This document shows, in pieces, positions 1 through 16,904 of a stretch of DNA of 19,575 nucleotides. Source of the DNA: Cruorifilaria tuberocauda (taxonomy: Eukaryota > Nematoda > Chromadorea > Rhabditida > Onchocercidae); NCBI GenBank assembly GCA_013365365.1, contig JABVXU010000813.1, forward strand, positions 1 to 19,575. The letters are read 5' to 3'. The notes below the pieces were generated by a model. The model searched no databases and was not told the DNA's origin. It worked only from the letters and a program-made list of their open reading frames with translations. Each line of letters begins with the position of its first letter. The stretch's first letter is position 1. The position numbers and the translations under genes were made by a program.

Positions 1-789
1 AACAAGGCTAATTTGAAGAACAAATGATTTCGTTATCCTTCATTTCCTCGCTTTTCCAGCGACATAAGTAATGGGAGGAAACCATAAAGTAAAAACATAA
101 AAACAGTACGTCCTGTTTATACCTTGCTCATAAAGCCCATTAAAATGATCATAATAAACAGGCCTTCAAAAGGGAAAATTTCAGAAATTGAAATTCTAGT
201 TCATATTTTGTGAAAAATGATGGGATTCCATCATGGAATGTCCAGCAGAAAATGTCTTCTTGTCTTCATCAAAAAACTAAGAACTCCACATATTTGTCGT
301 GAAGGATATAAAAAATCTCTTTAAACTTTAGTCACAACTAATTTCATTATACTCATAAACCTAAATTTATAAATTACTCTCAGATCGTATTAAATTATTT
401 GATATGGTTTTAATTATGTAAACCACAGCAAACAAACATCACCTTGTATTTCTGCAGTAATTTCAAGTTTCAAAATGGTACTGTTATAGACAAACCTAGT
501 TACTCTAAATAGTAACATTTTGAAATACACCACGAAGAATGCTAAGAGCCTGAAGAAGATCATATAGCGTTTAGATGCATTCGAATTACTTATATTGTTC
601 TATTTTTAATCTGATGCATTTATTACCATATTTTTTTGCCCATCAACTCGAAATAATAGTTTAAATAGGAATTGTAAACTGTATTAAGTCTTCAGATAAA
701 AGTATGATCACTATGTTTACCAGTCGATAAGATTAAAAATAGGTATAGTCAATATAGCAGAATTCGGATCAGCGTGTACTAATACAGAA
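1..789. other. 3' flank, no gene seen
   Basis: This AT-rich stretch lies downstream of the TRIP4-like gene. I found no splice-flanked open frame or recognisable protein in it on either strand. It may hold the 3' end or 3' flank of a gene outside the window, but nothing supports that. Confidence 0.5.
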
Positions 790-795
790 TTTATT
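790..795 (-). promoter_or_regulatory. Candidate poly(A) signal for the TRIP4-like gene
   Basis: The minus strand reads AATAAA here, about 80 bases after the stop codon of the TRIP4-like gene. That spacing suits a short 3' UTR. The hexamer is common by chance in AT-rich DNA, so the call rests mainly on position. Confidence 0.45.
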
Positions 796-874
796 GACTG
801 TATAAAATAACCAGCATATGTTTATGAGCTTGCATATTATGTCATAATCATAACTTGAACACATCAAAATTCAC

Positions 875-3800
875 TTAAGAGAAGGATATCGGCTCGAGAA
901 TTTGTTTTATAACAGTGAGTAACTGTTTGTCAACTTGATAAATACCATCCGAAACAGGAATATGAGGAATAGGGATAAGCAACGGTTCAAAAACATCAAA
1001 TATCAGCACATAGGATCCTTCAGCAGAGGAGCATTCCTTGTTCGAATACTGCAATATGAAAATGTAAGAAAACTGAAAAACAGACCATAACAAGGTGATT
1101 AATTTAATTTAATAAGGTAATTAATTAATTTAATAAGGTCATTAATTTTATGATTAATTTAATCCTTATTGATATTTTAGACTTATCAGCTCTCTTTCTT
1201 GCTTTTAAAGACCAAAAAAAATCACAATCCTAGAATTTATGCCATACTAAACTGATAAATATGCTGATATATAAAATTACACTGTAATTTGAATAATAAC
1301 ATTACGTAAGAAATCAAAATGTTTTTAGATACCGCGCATTCCTCATCAAATAAAGCTTTGTGCAAATACTATGCGAATGCTGCTTTATAATTTGTGCAAT
1401 ATCTCTCAAAAAATTAAAAAATATGGTCTTACGATATTAGTACTATCTTATCAAAATTGTGAATAACAAAAATGTCCAATCTAGCAAAATGTTATTTAAT
1501 TTAAATAATGAAACATCTATTTTTGAAATAATTATCAATCCGTATTACTTTTTCTTCATAATCTTTTATCGGCAAACAATCAGTAAGCAGTGCACGACCT
1601 ACAATAGCACCTGAAGGAAATTCTGGTGGAAGTTCATTCTTTTCTATACCATCTGAAAATTTAATATTTTCTATTCATACAATTAAAAGAAAACCAAAAA
1701 TACGATGATAAAAATATGGGAAATTTTTCAAAAAACCATTTTTCTATTAAAACCACTTTAAAGTTTGTCAAATCAGAACCTGACAAAGTAAAAAGTTTTT
1801 ACAGAACTATGCAGTAACTTCTTTTTCATTTTTGCATATTGTTCTATTTTGCAATTTATTTGAATAAATTAATTACTATTTGGAAAAGAATGCAAAAAAT
1901 GTGAGATTTCTTTCTCAATTTCATTTCTCGAAACAGCTTTGCCTTTTGCAGCAATAAGTATCGGTCCTCTGATATCAATATCTTGAGACCATGGAAGATG
2001 CCTGCAAAGTCTTCCTTTAAGCACATTTATAAGAGTTTGATTGTTTTGCTAGCTCTCTTGCTAGATATCATACTCATAGAGCATTCTACAAAAAAATATC
2101 AAATTCGCTGACCAAATCGTTCTAAAAGCTTTGTGAACACATGTAATAATCAAACAAGAGATATGATAAACCTTCGAAATCCATAAGCTAGCAATGTTGC
2201 AAAAGGTTGGACAATAGCCATTGAATAACCTTTTTTGGCTACTTTCATATATAACATTTCATCACTTAATATCATAAATGTTTCATCTTCTATGTCGCCT
2301 TCATCATCGCTACTTTGTTGATAATTGTTTTTCTGTTTCCTTTGTCTATTATACTGGAAAAGACAGATTAACAAGTCGCATCACGGACTGTTATGCACTT
2401 TCTCTCTACTAAATCATGTGTATTAATAATTTTATACCAAATCAAATCAAATCAAAGGAAGCAAAAAATCTCTATTTAAAAAAGTGGAAACAAATTTTCA
2501 TTATGAAGAAATCAAAGGACTTTTCAGCTCACTGTTTCCACTTCATAGATTTACTGATTACATACATTACATATACTTCTTTTTCAAATTTAATCATTAA
2601 TATTATTATTTGAAATGATCAATTCAAGTTAACTTTGCTTAAAAAGTCCTATTAATCTATCTTAGAGTTAAAGGAAAAAGTAAACGAACCACTGGTGTAA
2701 ATCCACTCGGAGTCCATTTTGCTATAGGCTTTGATGCTTCAGCTTGTTGCCGTTTTCTGGAAGATAATAAAATTGACTCAATCACTGGATCACGTTTGTC
2801 CTCATATTTTTCTTCAGCCTGAAAATAGTATTTAGAGTACGATGTTTCATACTAAAAAAATTTTTTACAATTCAAGTAGAACTACAATGCTGTTATATCT
2901 GATTTAACTTTCATAAAATATGAATATTTTGAATGAAACCGACTCATCCACTTATTCACTTTATTTATTTATTCTTTTTTAACTAATTCTTTACATGAGT
3001 ATTTGCAAATATTAAATTTACTTTACAGCTTAAAACAATATTAAGTATAAAGAAATAAATGAAATATAGAATTTCCAGTGAATACTGATAGATAAAAACT
3101 TGGCAAACAAATAAAATAAAAAAAGTACCATTTGAGTACCATTTGACAACAAAGGAAGCATTTTACAGAAATCATTACACTTTACATCGTTCAACAGAAA
3201 GAACATACTTCTCTAGCGCAAATCTTAGACAACTAAAGTTTTAAAAGCTGGATAAAATGAGCTACCTAGTTTTGCTTTATTTCGTATTCACCTCCCTTTT
3301 GTCATTTAACTACTAAGAAAAATGGGAATAAATAACCTCATTTTTGATTGACAAAATTCTTATCCTCTTCTTATAATTTTTATCCCTGACTATCCGAGAT
3401 GCATTCAAATATAGTTATATTTGATATGAAATGCATCTGCCCGAAAGCACAACTTCTGTGACCTAATATCTCTAGATATCCTATGGAAACTCTTACAACA
3501 GCCGTTCCAAGAAAAATAATCAACAATTCATAATATATTATATTAACTGCAACTATTTTAACAAATTTTCTCAAATATATTTTAGAACACTTACTTCAAA
3601 AGCACTTGCTTTCTCCCAATCAATGCGTAGAATAAGAGCGCGTCTTTGTCGCGATAGTTCTTTTAATTCTTCTTTACGAGCTATTATAGCTTCTCGTTCC
3701 TGTAAAAACTTTTTGCCAAAAAGCTAATGGGTTATTTATGTGAGTATTCATCTGATTTATTTAATTCGTGTGACAAGTTAAACAAAATATATTTATGATT

Positions 3801-4907
3801 GGCGTTATGTTCTTCACACAAGAAATCTATTTACCCAATGAATTCAGAAGCAATATGGATCACCATTGAAATGCAAAATATTGACACTGAATAGTTTTAG
3901 TAATCCCAAGGATAACAACACTAACCGTTTTTGTCAAATATATGTTATTTTCCAGATTATAATAGTCCGATTCCAAGTCGTGAACGCGTGTTTTCATTTC
4001 TCTAAAATTTATTTCTTCAATTAATATGCATTTCCATCTAAAAAACGATGAGTATTATATAACAATTTAACAGTTGAAATATACGAGCTTACGTATTAGA
4101 ATCTGCAGCCAATAATTTATTCTTATACTGCTCAGCTTTTGCCAATGCATTCCCGACTGATGCTAGGGAAAATGCGTTTCCACCAACAGTTTCGTTGCCT
4201 TCGTATCCCAATAATCTATTGCGTAGTTCGACCGATTTTCTTGATTGCTTATTCAAAAGCTGAGATAATTTTACTGGATAATGCTAATAGGAAATATAAT
4301 TTATATAAGGTTTTAAATTTAATTGACAACGACAAAAAAAGAACTTGAAAAGTACTTTCTACCCTATTAGTTGAAACAAATTATGTATTTAATTACTCTA
4401 ATCTCCTAAGTGAGATTACAATAAATACCGTTTTTATTAAATACCTTTTGTGGTATAGCAGTCTTCTAGAACTTCCAAAATTGATTTAAGGCTAGGAAAT
4501 TCCTACATTCAATAAGCAAATTAAAGATAACGAAGAAATGAACTTACTTCTCGTTCTTCACGAGTGCAGACAAGTTCACCGCAGAACATACAAGGTCCAC
4601 TGCCCTCCTGCTCACATACTACACGGCCACAACTCATGCAATTCCGAATTAAATTATGTATCCTAGCTTGACAATCACAGTGATGTCGTCCTAAAAATTT
4701 TACATTTCACTATGAAAAATAAAATCTGCCTCCGTCAAATCCTATACGCAACAGTGAATTAATTTCAAAGCTAAACCCACCTGGACGCAATTTATCGATA
4801 GGATTATTATTCCGAAATGTTATAGGAATACTTGGCTTTTGCTGATGAGAGTGGATTTCATTTAGTGATGCTGCCAGCGATTCCAGTGAACGGTTTGAAT
4901 GTCTCAT
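875..4907 (-). CDS. TRIP4: TRIP4/ASC-1 homologue (activating signal cointegrator 1), ten exons
   Basis: In animals TRIP4 is the zinc-finger subunit of the ASC-1 complex, a transcription coactivator that also acts in ribosome quality control. Exons: 4907-4781, 4690-4548, 4283-4093, 4001-3926, 3699-3595, 2818-2690, 2353-2172, 2001-1877, 1652-1549, 1048-875. All phases join, giving 451 residues. Residues 43-90 form the C2HC5-type finger (Cys 47, 49, 60, 63, 68, 76, 79, 84), with the family-typical CEQEGSGPC. Residues 150-215 hold the conserved ESDYY and ARKEELKELSRQRR stretches. Residues about 299-451 are the ASCH domain (YSMAIVQPFATLL, then ILIAAAKGKAVS, then FPSGAIVGRALLTDCL). Human TRIP4 is about 130 residues longer, mostly at the N terminus, so the ATG at 4907 may be an internal Met. 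The frame stays open upstream to a possible acceptor near 4920. The exon 6 donor is ambiguous by one codon (2690 or 2693). Confidence 0.9.
4445..4502 (-). other. Possible frame-shifting cassette (poison) exon in TRIP4
   Basis: This 58-base stretch lies in intron 2 of the TRIP4-like gene. It has an acceptor (GAATGTAG) and a donor (GTATTT), and it stays open in the phase set by exon 2. It reads EFPSLKSILEVLEDCYTTK. Because 58 is not a multiple of three, joining it to the next exon at 4283 puts a TAA in frame twelve codons into that exon. Skipping it restores the family alignment (CTREERE followed by a LLKK-like stretch), so the skipped form is taken as the main product. Confidence 0.3.
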
Positions 4908-5531
4908 GTTAATTCTCTTTGTGTGAAATCACAAAAGAAGTTAACATCCCTTAGTCGACTAGTTCGAAAATCAATTGAAGTCTGGAACAAAAACTTCAGC
5001 CTTCCAAAATTTCACAAATCCGAAACCACTCTGTCTTTGCTACCGCATATTTACTCCTTCATTTCCGTAATTTCCTCTAAAAAAATTCCCTTTTTTCCTT
5101 CAAAAATAACTCGAATTACAGGTGCCTCTTCATACATGCAATTCTTTATCTAATTACAAATAATTGAAGATGTGAATTTACATAACTAACTGTCAACACT
5201 TGTGAAAATTTCAGCATTTTATTGTCAGTTTGAAAAAAAGAAGGCTGAATTGGAATCCATTTTAATCGTACTAGTAAAGCATTTCATATTTAATAGTAAG
5301 AAAAAATGAGTAAATGATGATCACGAGTAATGAGAAGCACTTAATTTTTTGGGGAATCCGTTCCTAGAACATTTTCCCTTTTCCCAACCGTATCAAAAAA
5401 AAAAGATTATCCACTTTTTTTTTTGGAAAAAAGAACACTTCCAAAACTAATGCATTGATATGTCATGATATTATAATTCACTACTATACATAAAAGTAAT
5501 TTGTATTATATGTGACAGTCATTGATATAAC
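4908..5531. other. Gap upstream of the TRIP4-like core, no clear gene
   Basis: No supported exon is visible on either strand. A plus-strand open frame of 84 codons at 4899-5153 has no splice context and no recognisable family. The minus strand near 4920 reads TTTCACACAAAG, which could serve as a cis- or trans-splice acceptor for the first TRIP4 exon. Confidence 0.35.
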
Positions 5532-5590
5532 CTGGAAGAAAGTGACACATGCTTGAAAATCTCAGTATTTTCTTCCAAATATTCTCTCAT
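5532..5590 (-). other. Candidate upstream exon of the TRIP4-like gene
   Basis: On the minus strand an ATG at 5590 opens MREYLEENTEIFKHVSLSS, ending at a donor (CCAG before GTTATA) at 5532 in phase 2. That phase can be joined to the exon holding 4907 if the second AG of AAAGAG is used as acceptor. The REYL segment recalls the IREYV stretch in the N-terminal domain of vertebrate TRIP4. The match is short, and chance is possible. Confidence 0.22.
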
Positions 5591-5840
5591 AAATACAAAA
5601 ACACTTATTTTTAGCAACAAAGCAGAAAATTGTATCACAAGTGGAAAGTTTAGAAAGTACCCACTAAAAAACCAGATTATGCCATGACAAAGCGTGAGAA
5701 GAAATCACCAGTATTATCTATTTTACAATCCTTCATTATTCATAATCGAAGTTACACTTAACTTCTAGGATATCCCATGTAATAAAAACATTTCCTCTTT
5801 AAATCCTTACACATTAATAGAATGAGTCCAAACATGCAAC

Positions 5841-6016
5841 CTGCTTACATGCACCCATAAATCAAGCTTTTGAACTGATAATACAAAATCAATATACGAT
5901 GAATTCCCGTGAGATATTACGTCAAGTGTGTTCCTAAATCTATATAATTTTCTACAGTATCGAATGACTTCTGGATGCCAAAAAATCCGGGGAATTTTGA
6001 TATCTGGTACTTCCAA
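5841..6016 (-). other. Candidate N-terminal exon of the TRIP4-like gene
   Basis: A minus-strand open stretch with coding-like base use runs from about 6016 to a donor at 5849 (GCAT before GTAAGC) or 5841 (AGCAG before GTTGCA). It contains HPEVIRYCRKL, then LDV, then SSYIDFVLSVQ. In order and spacing this resembles the N-terminal region of vertebrate TRIP4 (P-V-C-L, LDV, then YVLSIE). It has no in-frame ATG, so a further start exon or a different boundary is needed. It sits on the right strand, between the kinesin stop and the TRIP4 core. Confidence 0.3.
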
Positions 6017-6321
6017 TAATCACTGGAATATTTCCCCTAAGCTTACAGAAAATTCAAGCTGAAGCTACCCAAAGCGCAAGAAAATTTTACAGCGATAAAG
6101 TGGTGAGCAGAAACTCTACAAGACAGTGCAAAAGAATAATAATCACAGTCTAAATTTTACAAAAAACATGAAATCTTTATATGAACAAACAAAGCACAGA
6201 AAATTCTGATGAGATATTTTCGTTAAATTTTAACAAATACAATAAATGCTAAAATCAAGACAAAACCAACAAGCACGAAATATATGGTACTGAATTATGG
6301 CTAGAATTACATCCATCCGAT

Positions 6322-12444
<6,123 letters not shown>

Positions 12445-12786
12445 TGTTGTTTTCTTTGAGTTTTTCTGAAAGTTCAAACTAAAGAACTAGACTTCAAAAA
12501 TCCAGAAACAAATGAAACGTCTAATGGCACATAATTCCAATAAATGAAAGTAGACAAACAATAAATCATTTGAACAAACGAGTTTTAATTTAAATTACAC
12601 GTTTGCGAAAATATACGATACGAATTGAAAATCTTTCTTTTGTTGAATGTTGTTGAAATGGTCTAATATGTAACGCCTAAACCAAAATGGTTTATAATGA
12701 TATGTATAAAGTTACCATTTACGTAACTCTGCAACGTCAGTTCTTGCGAAAAGATTAAAATCGATTAGAAATGAAAATAGAAAAAC

Positions 12787-12879
12787 CTTTTTTGGCAAGG
12801 TTAAGCGACGACCCATTATTTCGCAAATTTGATAAACTTGAACCTCTAACGTACTACTGTCGATTCCTAGTTTTTGAGA
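12787..12879 (-). other. Candidate alternative 5' exon of the kinesin-13 gene
   Basis: This stretch is 31 codons long, open throughout, preceded by TTATTTTATCAG and followed by GTTTTTC. It starts and ends in phase 0. It would join in frame to the kinesin exon whose acceptor (AACTTTCAG) lies at 12466, which is open for seven codons before the first kinesin Met. An ATG at 12816 would then give an isoform starting MGRRLTLPKK before the usual start. C. elegans klp-7 has several N-terminal forms, which makes this plausible. The peptide itself is not recognised. Confidence 0.33.
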
Positions 12880-13084
12880 CTGATAAAATAACAACAGTAA
12901 ATCAACTTCCTAATTTTTTCCACTTAGCTGTTACAATTTCCATCTAAAATTCAAATCTAAGATTATAAATAACAATTTACAATCTGAAATAAAAATGAGT
13001 ACTATTGAAATGAACTTGAAACAATTTCATCCGCAATATTTTACTAACAACCTTTCAAGCCACAATAAAATCCTTCTCACCTAT

Positions 13085-13320
13085 TTAACAGTGCTTCTTC
13101 ACATCAGAATACATCGTCTTTCACTAACATAAATATAGAATGTATTTGCTTGAATCGGCCAAGGACATATCCCGCGCAGTTACAAATGTATCATTTTGAT
13201 AGGACTATTTTAACGAAATGCATGCGATCAAAAAGAAACGGAGTGATAAAGATGCACGCCAATTCGATCATTTAGTGACCTTGAAGGATAATGATAAACA
13301 AAGAGTTGCCACCAGCCTTA
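13085..13320. other. GC-richer block upstream of kinesin-13; possible 5' UTR exon or promoter
   Basis: Local GC is clearly higher than in the flanks, for example CCGCGCAG near 13171. On the minus strand a good donor, AAATAG before GTGAGAAGG, sits near 13085, which would suit a non-coding first exon of the kinesin gene. Several frames are open by virtue of composition, including a plus-strand 43-codon frame from 13218 and a 19-codon frame from about 13139. None resembles a known family, so I do not call a CDS. Confidence 0.3.
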
Positions 13321-15594
13321 ATTATTTCCTAATATTTACATTCAATTAAAACTATCTTAATTAAGGGTCGATAATAATCTATTCTTCAAAGATTACGATA
13401 TTTCTTTGTTCAATTAATTCATTTTATCACTAAAGCTACTAGTTGAATTCAATTAGAAGAATCTATATCGTTAATCTATATCGTTTGGCAAGTTTTGGAA
13501 AGCAAGGGATTTTTATTTAAAGTTTGTTTTAGGATATATTTTTGTAAAAACATTCAGGAAAAAAAATTTGTGATTTTTTTCTATCAGAATGAAATTCCGT
13601 GTAAAACGTTAAAGAATAATTCCCGAGATTTGATTTTTCTGCTAACAATGAAAATCTTATTTGAAATTTAAATGCTTGGTTTCCAGTTTATAAAAATATA
13701 TCAATGCAAACATCGATAATTCACAACGAAGTGTCAGAAATGATCAAAATATTAATCAATAAAATTAGCCATATTTGATATATCTAAAAATAAAACGTCC
13801 ATATGATAAACTTCCTGAGAATGATGAAATAATAACTTGATAGAACTTAGTCATAAAAATATATTTATCAAATAAAACATATCTAATCCCTATTCCTGGA
13901 ACTTTTCTTTCTTTATAAAAATAAAATCTCGTCAGATTTCATGATGACTCATGATGAATTCAGATAAATGAAATTGTGCGTGATAATCTTAAAAAATAAC
14001 TTACTGACAATCTTCAACCATGATTTATTATTTCTACGACTTTTTCAATATCTAAATAGATAATAATTAATCAATCAACAATAAATTCTTTTATAAATCT
14101 TTCTGTCAAAACTTTGACAATATTATTGTCGATTCATAAAATCATTTCAAAATTAGTGATACTGTACTTAATTAAAATCACTCTTATTATAAATACTCTA
14201 AATTGTTGAGTAGAAATAATTAATTAATCGATTATTATCCTCTTCCAGAAAGCATTCATCATAATGCATAACAGAAAATGATACTCAATGGCATTAATTC
14301 AAATGTCCATTTTGTCCATTAATTTACCTGTAGAGCCTGTCACCTACTTACCTTTACAGACAGAATTGCAAGAACCTGCGGCAATTAAAATACAAATCGA
14401 GAAAAAATGCTAACTTGTTTGATTTTCACGCAGCCCGTATGAAACAGCTGATGGATCTTCCTGCATAATATCATGAACTACGAAAAAAAACTTAACAATT
14501 TCTTGTTTTAGAATTTAAGACGAGAATGAAAAAGGATGATTAGTAGTTTGATAAAGTATTCAGATAGAAATGTTGTATTCTAAAGGACTTTAATTCATTA
14601 ATATTATTGATAAGATAAGAGCGCAAAGTAGGAAGAGGAAAATGTTTGTATATTTTATTGCTGATAAATAAACAGTAAATGAGCGTAGTAAGTTAAACAT
14701 TAAACTGTTACGAATTTAATGAAGAAAGTTGAATAGACCGTATTATCATAACACGACTAATCTATTATAGTAGAGGCAATGAGTAAAATGCTTTGATTAC
14801 CCAAAGAACAGGTTGTTTTATGAGTCAGATTGAAATGATCTCTTTGATGAAATTCTTCATAAAGCGTCTTTTCATTTGAAATGTACAGGAAACAAAAAGA
14901 AAAGCTTTTGCACTATAATGTGTAATAACAATTGAAAGTGATATGATAGTAATGTATGAGAGTGATAAATGATAACAATTGAGTAAATTGATAAACGATT
15001 CAAATGAAAAAATTATTAGTCCATTAAGTTAATGAAATACTTATAAGGAAAGAACATTGATACATTTAAACATCTATTTTGTACTGATTAAATCCATAAC
15101 TCTGTTTTGTCTGATGGATTGGTTTCATATATAGTTCAGTTATATCATCGGATAGATATACTCTTAGAATGTATTATACTCGTTATCTTAAGTTTTATTG
15201 CTAACAGCTGCTTTTAAGAAAGTTTTATCAACATTTGAACCGATCACGAAAACGGTTTATTTCTTCTGAAATTATTTTTATTTAATTGGCAATTAATTCT
15301 GATATCATTTGATTGTTTATCCTTACCTTTTTGCTAATTTCAATTTCAAGGAAATCTCATCCATGCAAAATGACCATTTCTAGTAACTCTTCGTAGTTAT
15401 AAGAAAGTATGTTTCAAATTTTATAAATTATTAACTTATAGCAAATGCTATAGGAATGAATGATTCATAGAGTATTTTTATACAATTTAATTTTCAAATT
15501 TTTAACATTTAAAATTTACAAGAATATTTGTGGATATTAATTAAGATGAAATTAGGACAGAGGAAATTTTTTATTTTTTATTTTCCTAAACTGC
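13321..15594. other. AT-rich intergenic stretch with only tentative exon-like pieces
   Basis: No gene can be supported here. Exon-like minus-strand pieces at 15364-15327, 14460-14430 and 14375-14352 have usable splice ends and joinable phases. They are very short, and overlapping frames look equally open. A plus-strand 41-codon frame at 14288-14413 is also unsupported. Confidence 0.35.
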
Positions 15595-16904
15595 ATGTTC
15601 AGTTTATACTGTTCTAGAAAATACTACGAATTGTCAAAAGATGAAATTGGAGAGAGTGTGGAGAGCGGAAAAAATATACCTACCGAAAACGATTTTCCGG
15701 ATGTCAATTCCGCTTCATTAAGTCTCCTTGATCAACTACTAACATATGCCGGGTAATTTTTTTTCCTAGAAATAAAAACATTCCTTTTGAAATCTCTTCT
15801 TCTCTCAATTTCAAAAAATGTTAATTCTCCTTTGAGACATTGGATTGTTTCATTGGGTCAATTTTTGACCTTTTCTTCCTAATAACAAATTAATCGAACT
15901 TTGCAAAATGTTCCGGCTAGTTTTTACAAACTAATTAGAAAGTAAAGATTAACTTATACATATACACCTGCTATAAAGACAAAGATATAGAGAGCTTCCT
16001 CTATCGATTGGCTTAGCAAATTGAAGTTTGTGATAAAGTTTAAAGAGACATAAAAAGTTGACAGACTAGATGTCACATGCAAATGAAAGAAGCTATTGAA
16101 ATAAGCAAATAAGCTTGAAAATTTTGGATATCATCTAAGAGTAATGTTAGAAAAACGTTTTGTTTTGAGCTAGAGAAGTAGTAAGACGATCTTTATTGTT
16201 ATCACAAACTTACTCATTCAACTACTTCAACAACACTTGTAATCAAACCTTCTTAACAATTGCAGTAGCTGTTAATTTTGCCATAAAAATGAATGAATAT
16301 TTTATTGTGGAAATGTAAATTACCGTAAATGTGATACGTGACGTAAATGATATAAATAGAATAAATATAAGCAAAATGATAAATAAAAAGTAAATGTTAT
16401 AAGTAAAATAAATATGAGGAGAGTGATAAATAAAAAGTAAATGATACAAGTAAAATAAATATGAGGAGAGTGATAAATAAAAAGTAAATGTTATAAGTAA
16501 AATAAATATGAGAGTGATAAATAAAAAGTAAATGATATAAGTAGAACAAATATAAGGAGAGTGATAAATAAAAAATTGAATATATTGCTTGAACATATTA
16601 TAATTATTAATTAAATAATGAATACTCATTCATTCACATTTTTCATTCTGTAAAAAAATATTTTATGAAAAAATATTTCGTAAAAAAACTTTTTTGGCTG
16701 ATAGAGAAGAAGATGTAGTTGATAGGATGAATGATAATAATTCAGCATTGATAAAATTTAGGAAAAAAGCATTGATTATTAAGAGAAGATAGTGTGGATA
16801 AGAAAATTCCAGCAAGAAATGATATTCACTCTAATGCAGAATGGATGAAAGCGAGGAAAGATATGAAGGAAGAATCGATCCGAAAAATGGAAAAGGAGTT
16901 TTAG
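15595..16904 (+). CDS. Probable small unrecognised gene, two exons
   Basis: Exon 1 (15595-15752) begins at an ATG (MFSLYCSRKYYELS), has markedly coding-like base use amid AT-rich flanks, and ends LLDQLLTYAG at a GTAATT donor. Exon 2 (16784-16904) continues in phase as EDSVDKKIPARNDIHSNAEW and ends KMEKEF-stop. The product would be 92 residues: an acidic first half, a basic/charged helical second half, no signal peptide, no membrane segment and no cysteine beyond residue 6. A competing acceptor at 16704 gives exon 2 as 16705-16792 in another frame (EEDVVDRMNDNN, ending IIKRR-stop, about 81 residues). That frame is also coding-like, so either alternative splicing or a frameshift between the two is possible. 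Without splicing, exon 1 stops at once (GGG TAA). No family was recognised. Confidence 0.4.
16332..16575. repeat. Minisatellite, about five units of 44-47 bases
   Basis: The word TGATAAATAAAAAGTAAATG recurs at 16377, 16424, 16471 and 16515, with a last partial copy at 16562. Periods are therefore 47, 47, 44 and 47. A diverged unit of 45 bases precedes them from 16332. The 44-base unit lacks a three-base GAG. The array lies in the proposed intron of the plus-strand gene. The 128-codon minus-strand open frame over it is a by-product of the repeat. Confidence 0.9.

Noticed and set aside
1095..1165. Imperfect repeats of TTAATTTAATAAGGT-like words
   Set aside because: A local AT-rich slippage pattern with no defined unit count or terminal structure.
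2416..2613. 65-codon plus-strand open frame
   Set aside because: It lies in a TRIP4 intron, with AT-rich codons typical of chance frames and no family match.
3380..3574. 64-codon minus-strand open frame in a TRIP4 intron
   Set aside because: It lies beyond the donor of exon 5 (3595). The flanking exons join in phase and match the family without it.
4139..4348. 69-codon plus-strand open frame
   Set aside because: It is antisense to TRIP4 exon 3 (4283-4093), which is well supported by homology; the plus frame is a shadow.
4899..5153. 84-codon plus-strand open frame
   Set aside because: It overlaps the start of the TRIP4-like gene on the opposite strand, has no recognisable domain and no splice context.
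12720..12755. Tiny exon-like piece (AACTGACGTTGCAGAG...) between an AAG acceptor and a GTAACT donor
   Set aside because: At 27 bases it brings a stop (TGA) into the phase needed to link 12787 with 12465, so it does not fit a coding join.
13421..13485. Short direct repeat around ATCTATATCGTTAATCTATATCG
   Set aside because: Only two partial copies in AT-rich DNA; too small to call an element.
14406..14503. Alternative minus-strand reading HDIMQEDPSAVSYGLR ending at a stop
   Set aside because: Looks coding-like but has no family match. An overlapping frame of the same bases is equally open, so neither can be preferred.
16243..16629. 128-codon minus-strand open frame rich in Tyr, Phe, Ile and His
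   Set aside because: It lies on the 47-base minisatellite, and its repeated peptide simply follows the repeat. There are no splice sites and no family resemblance.
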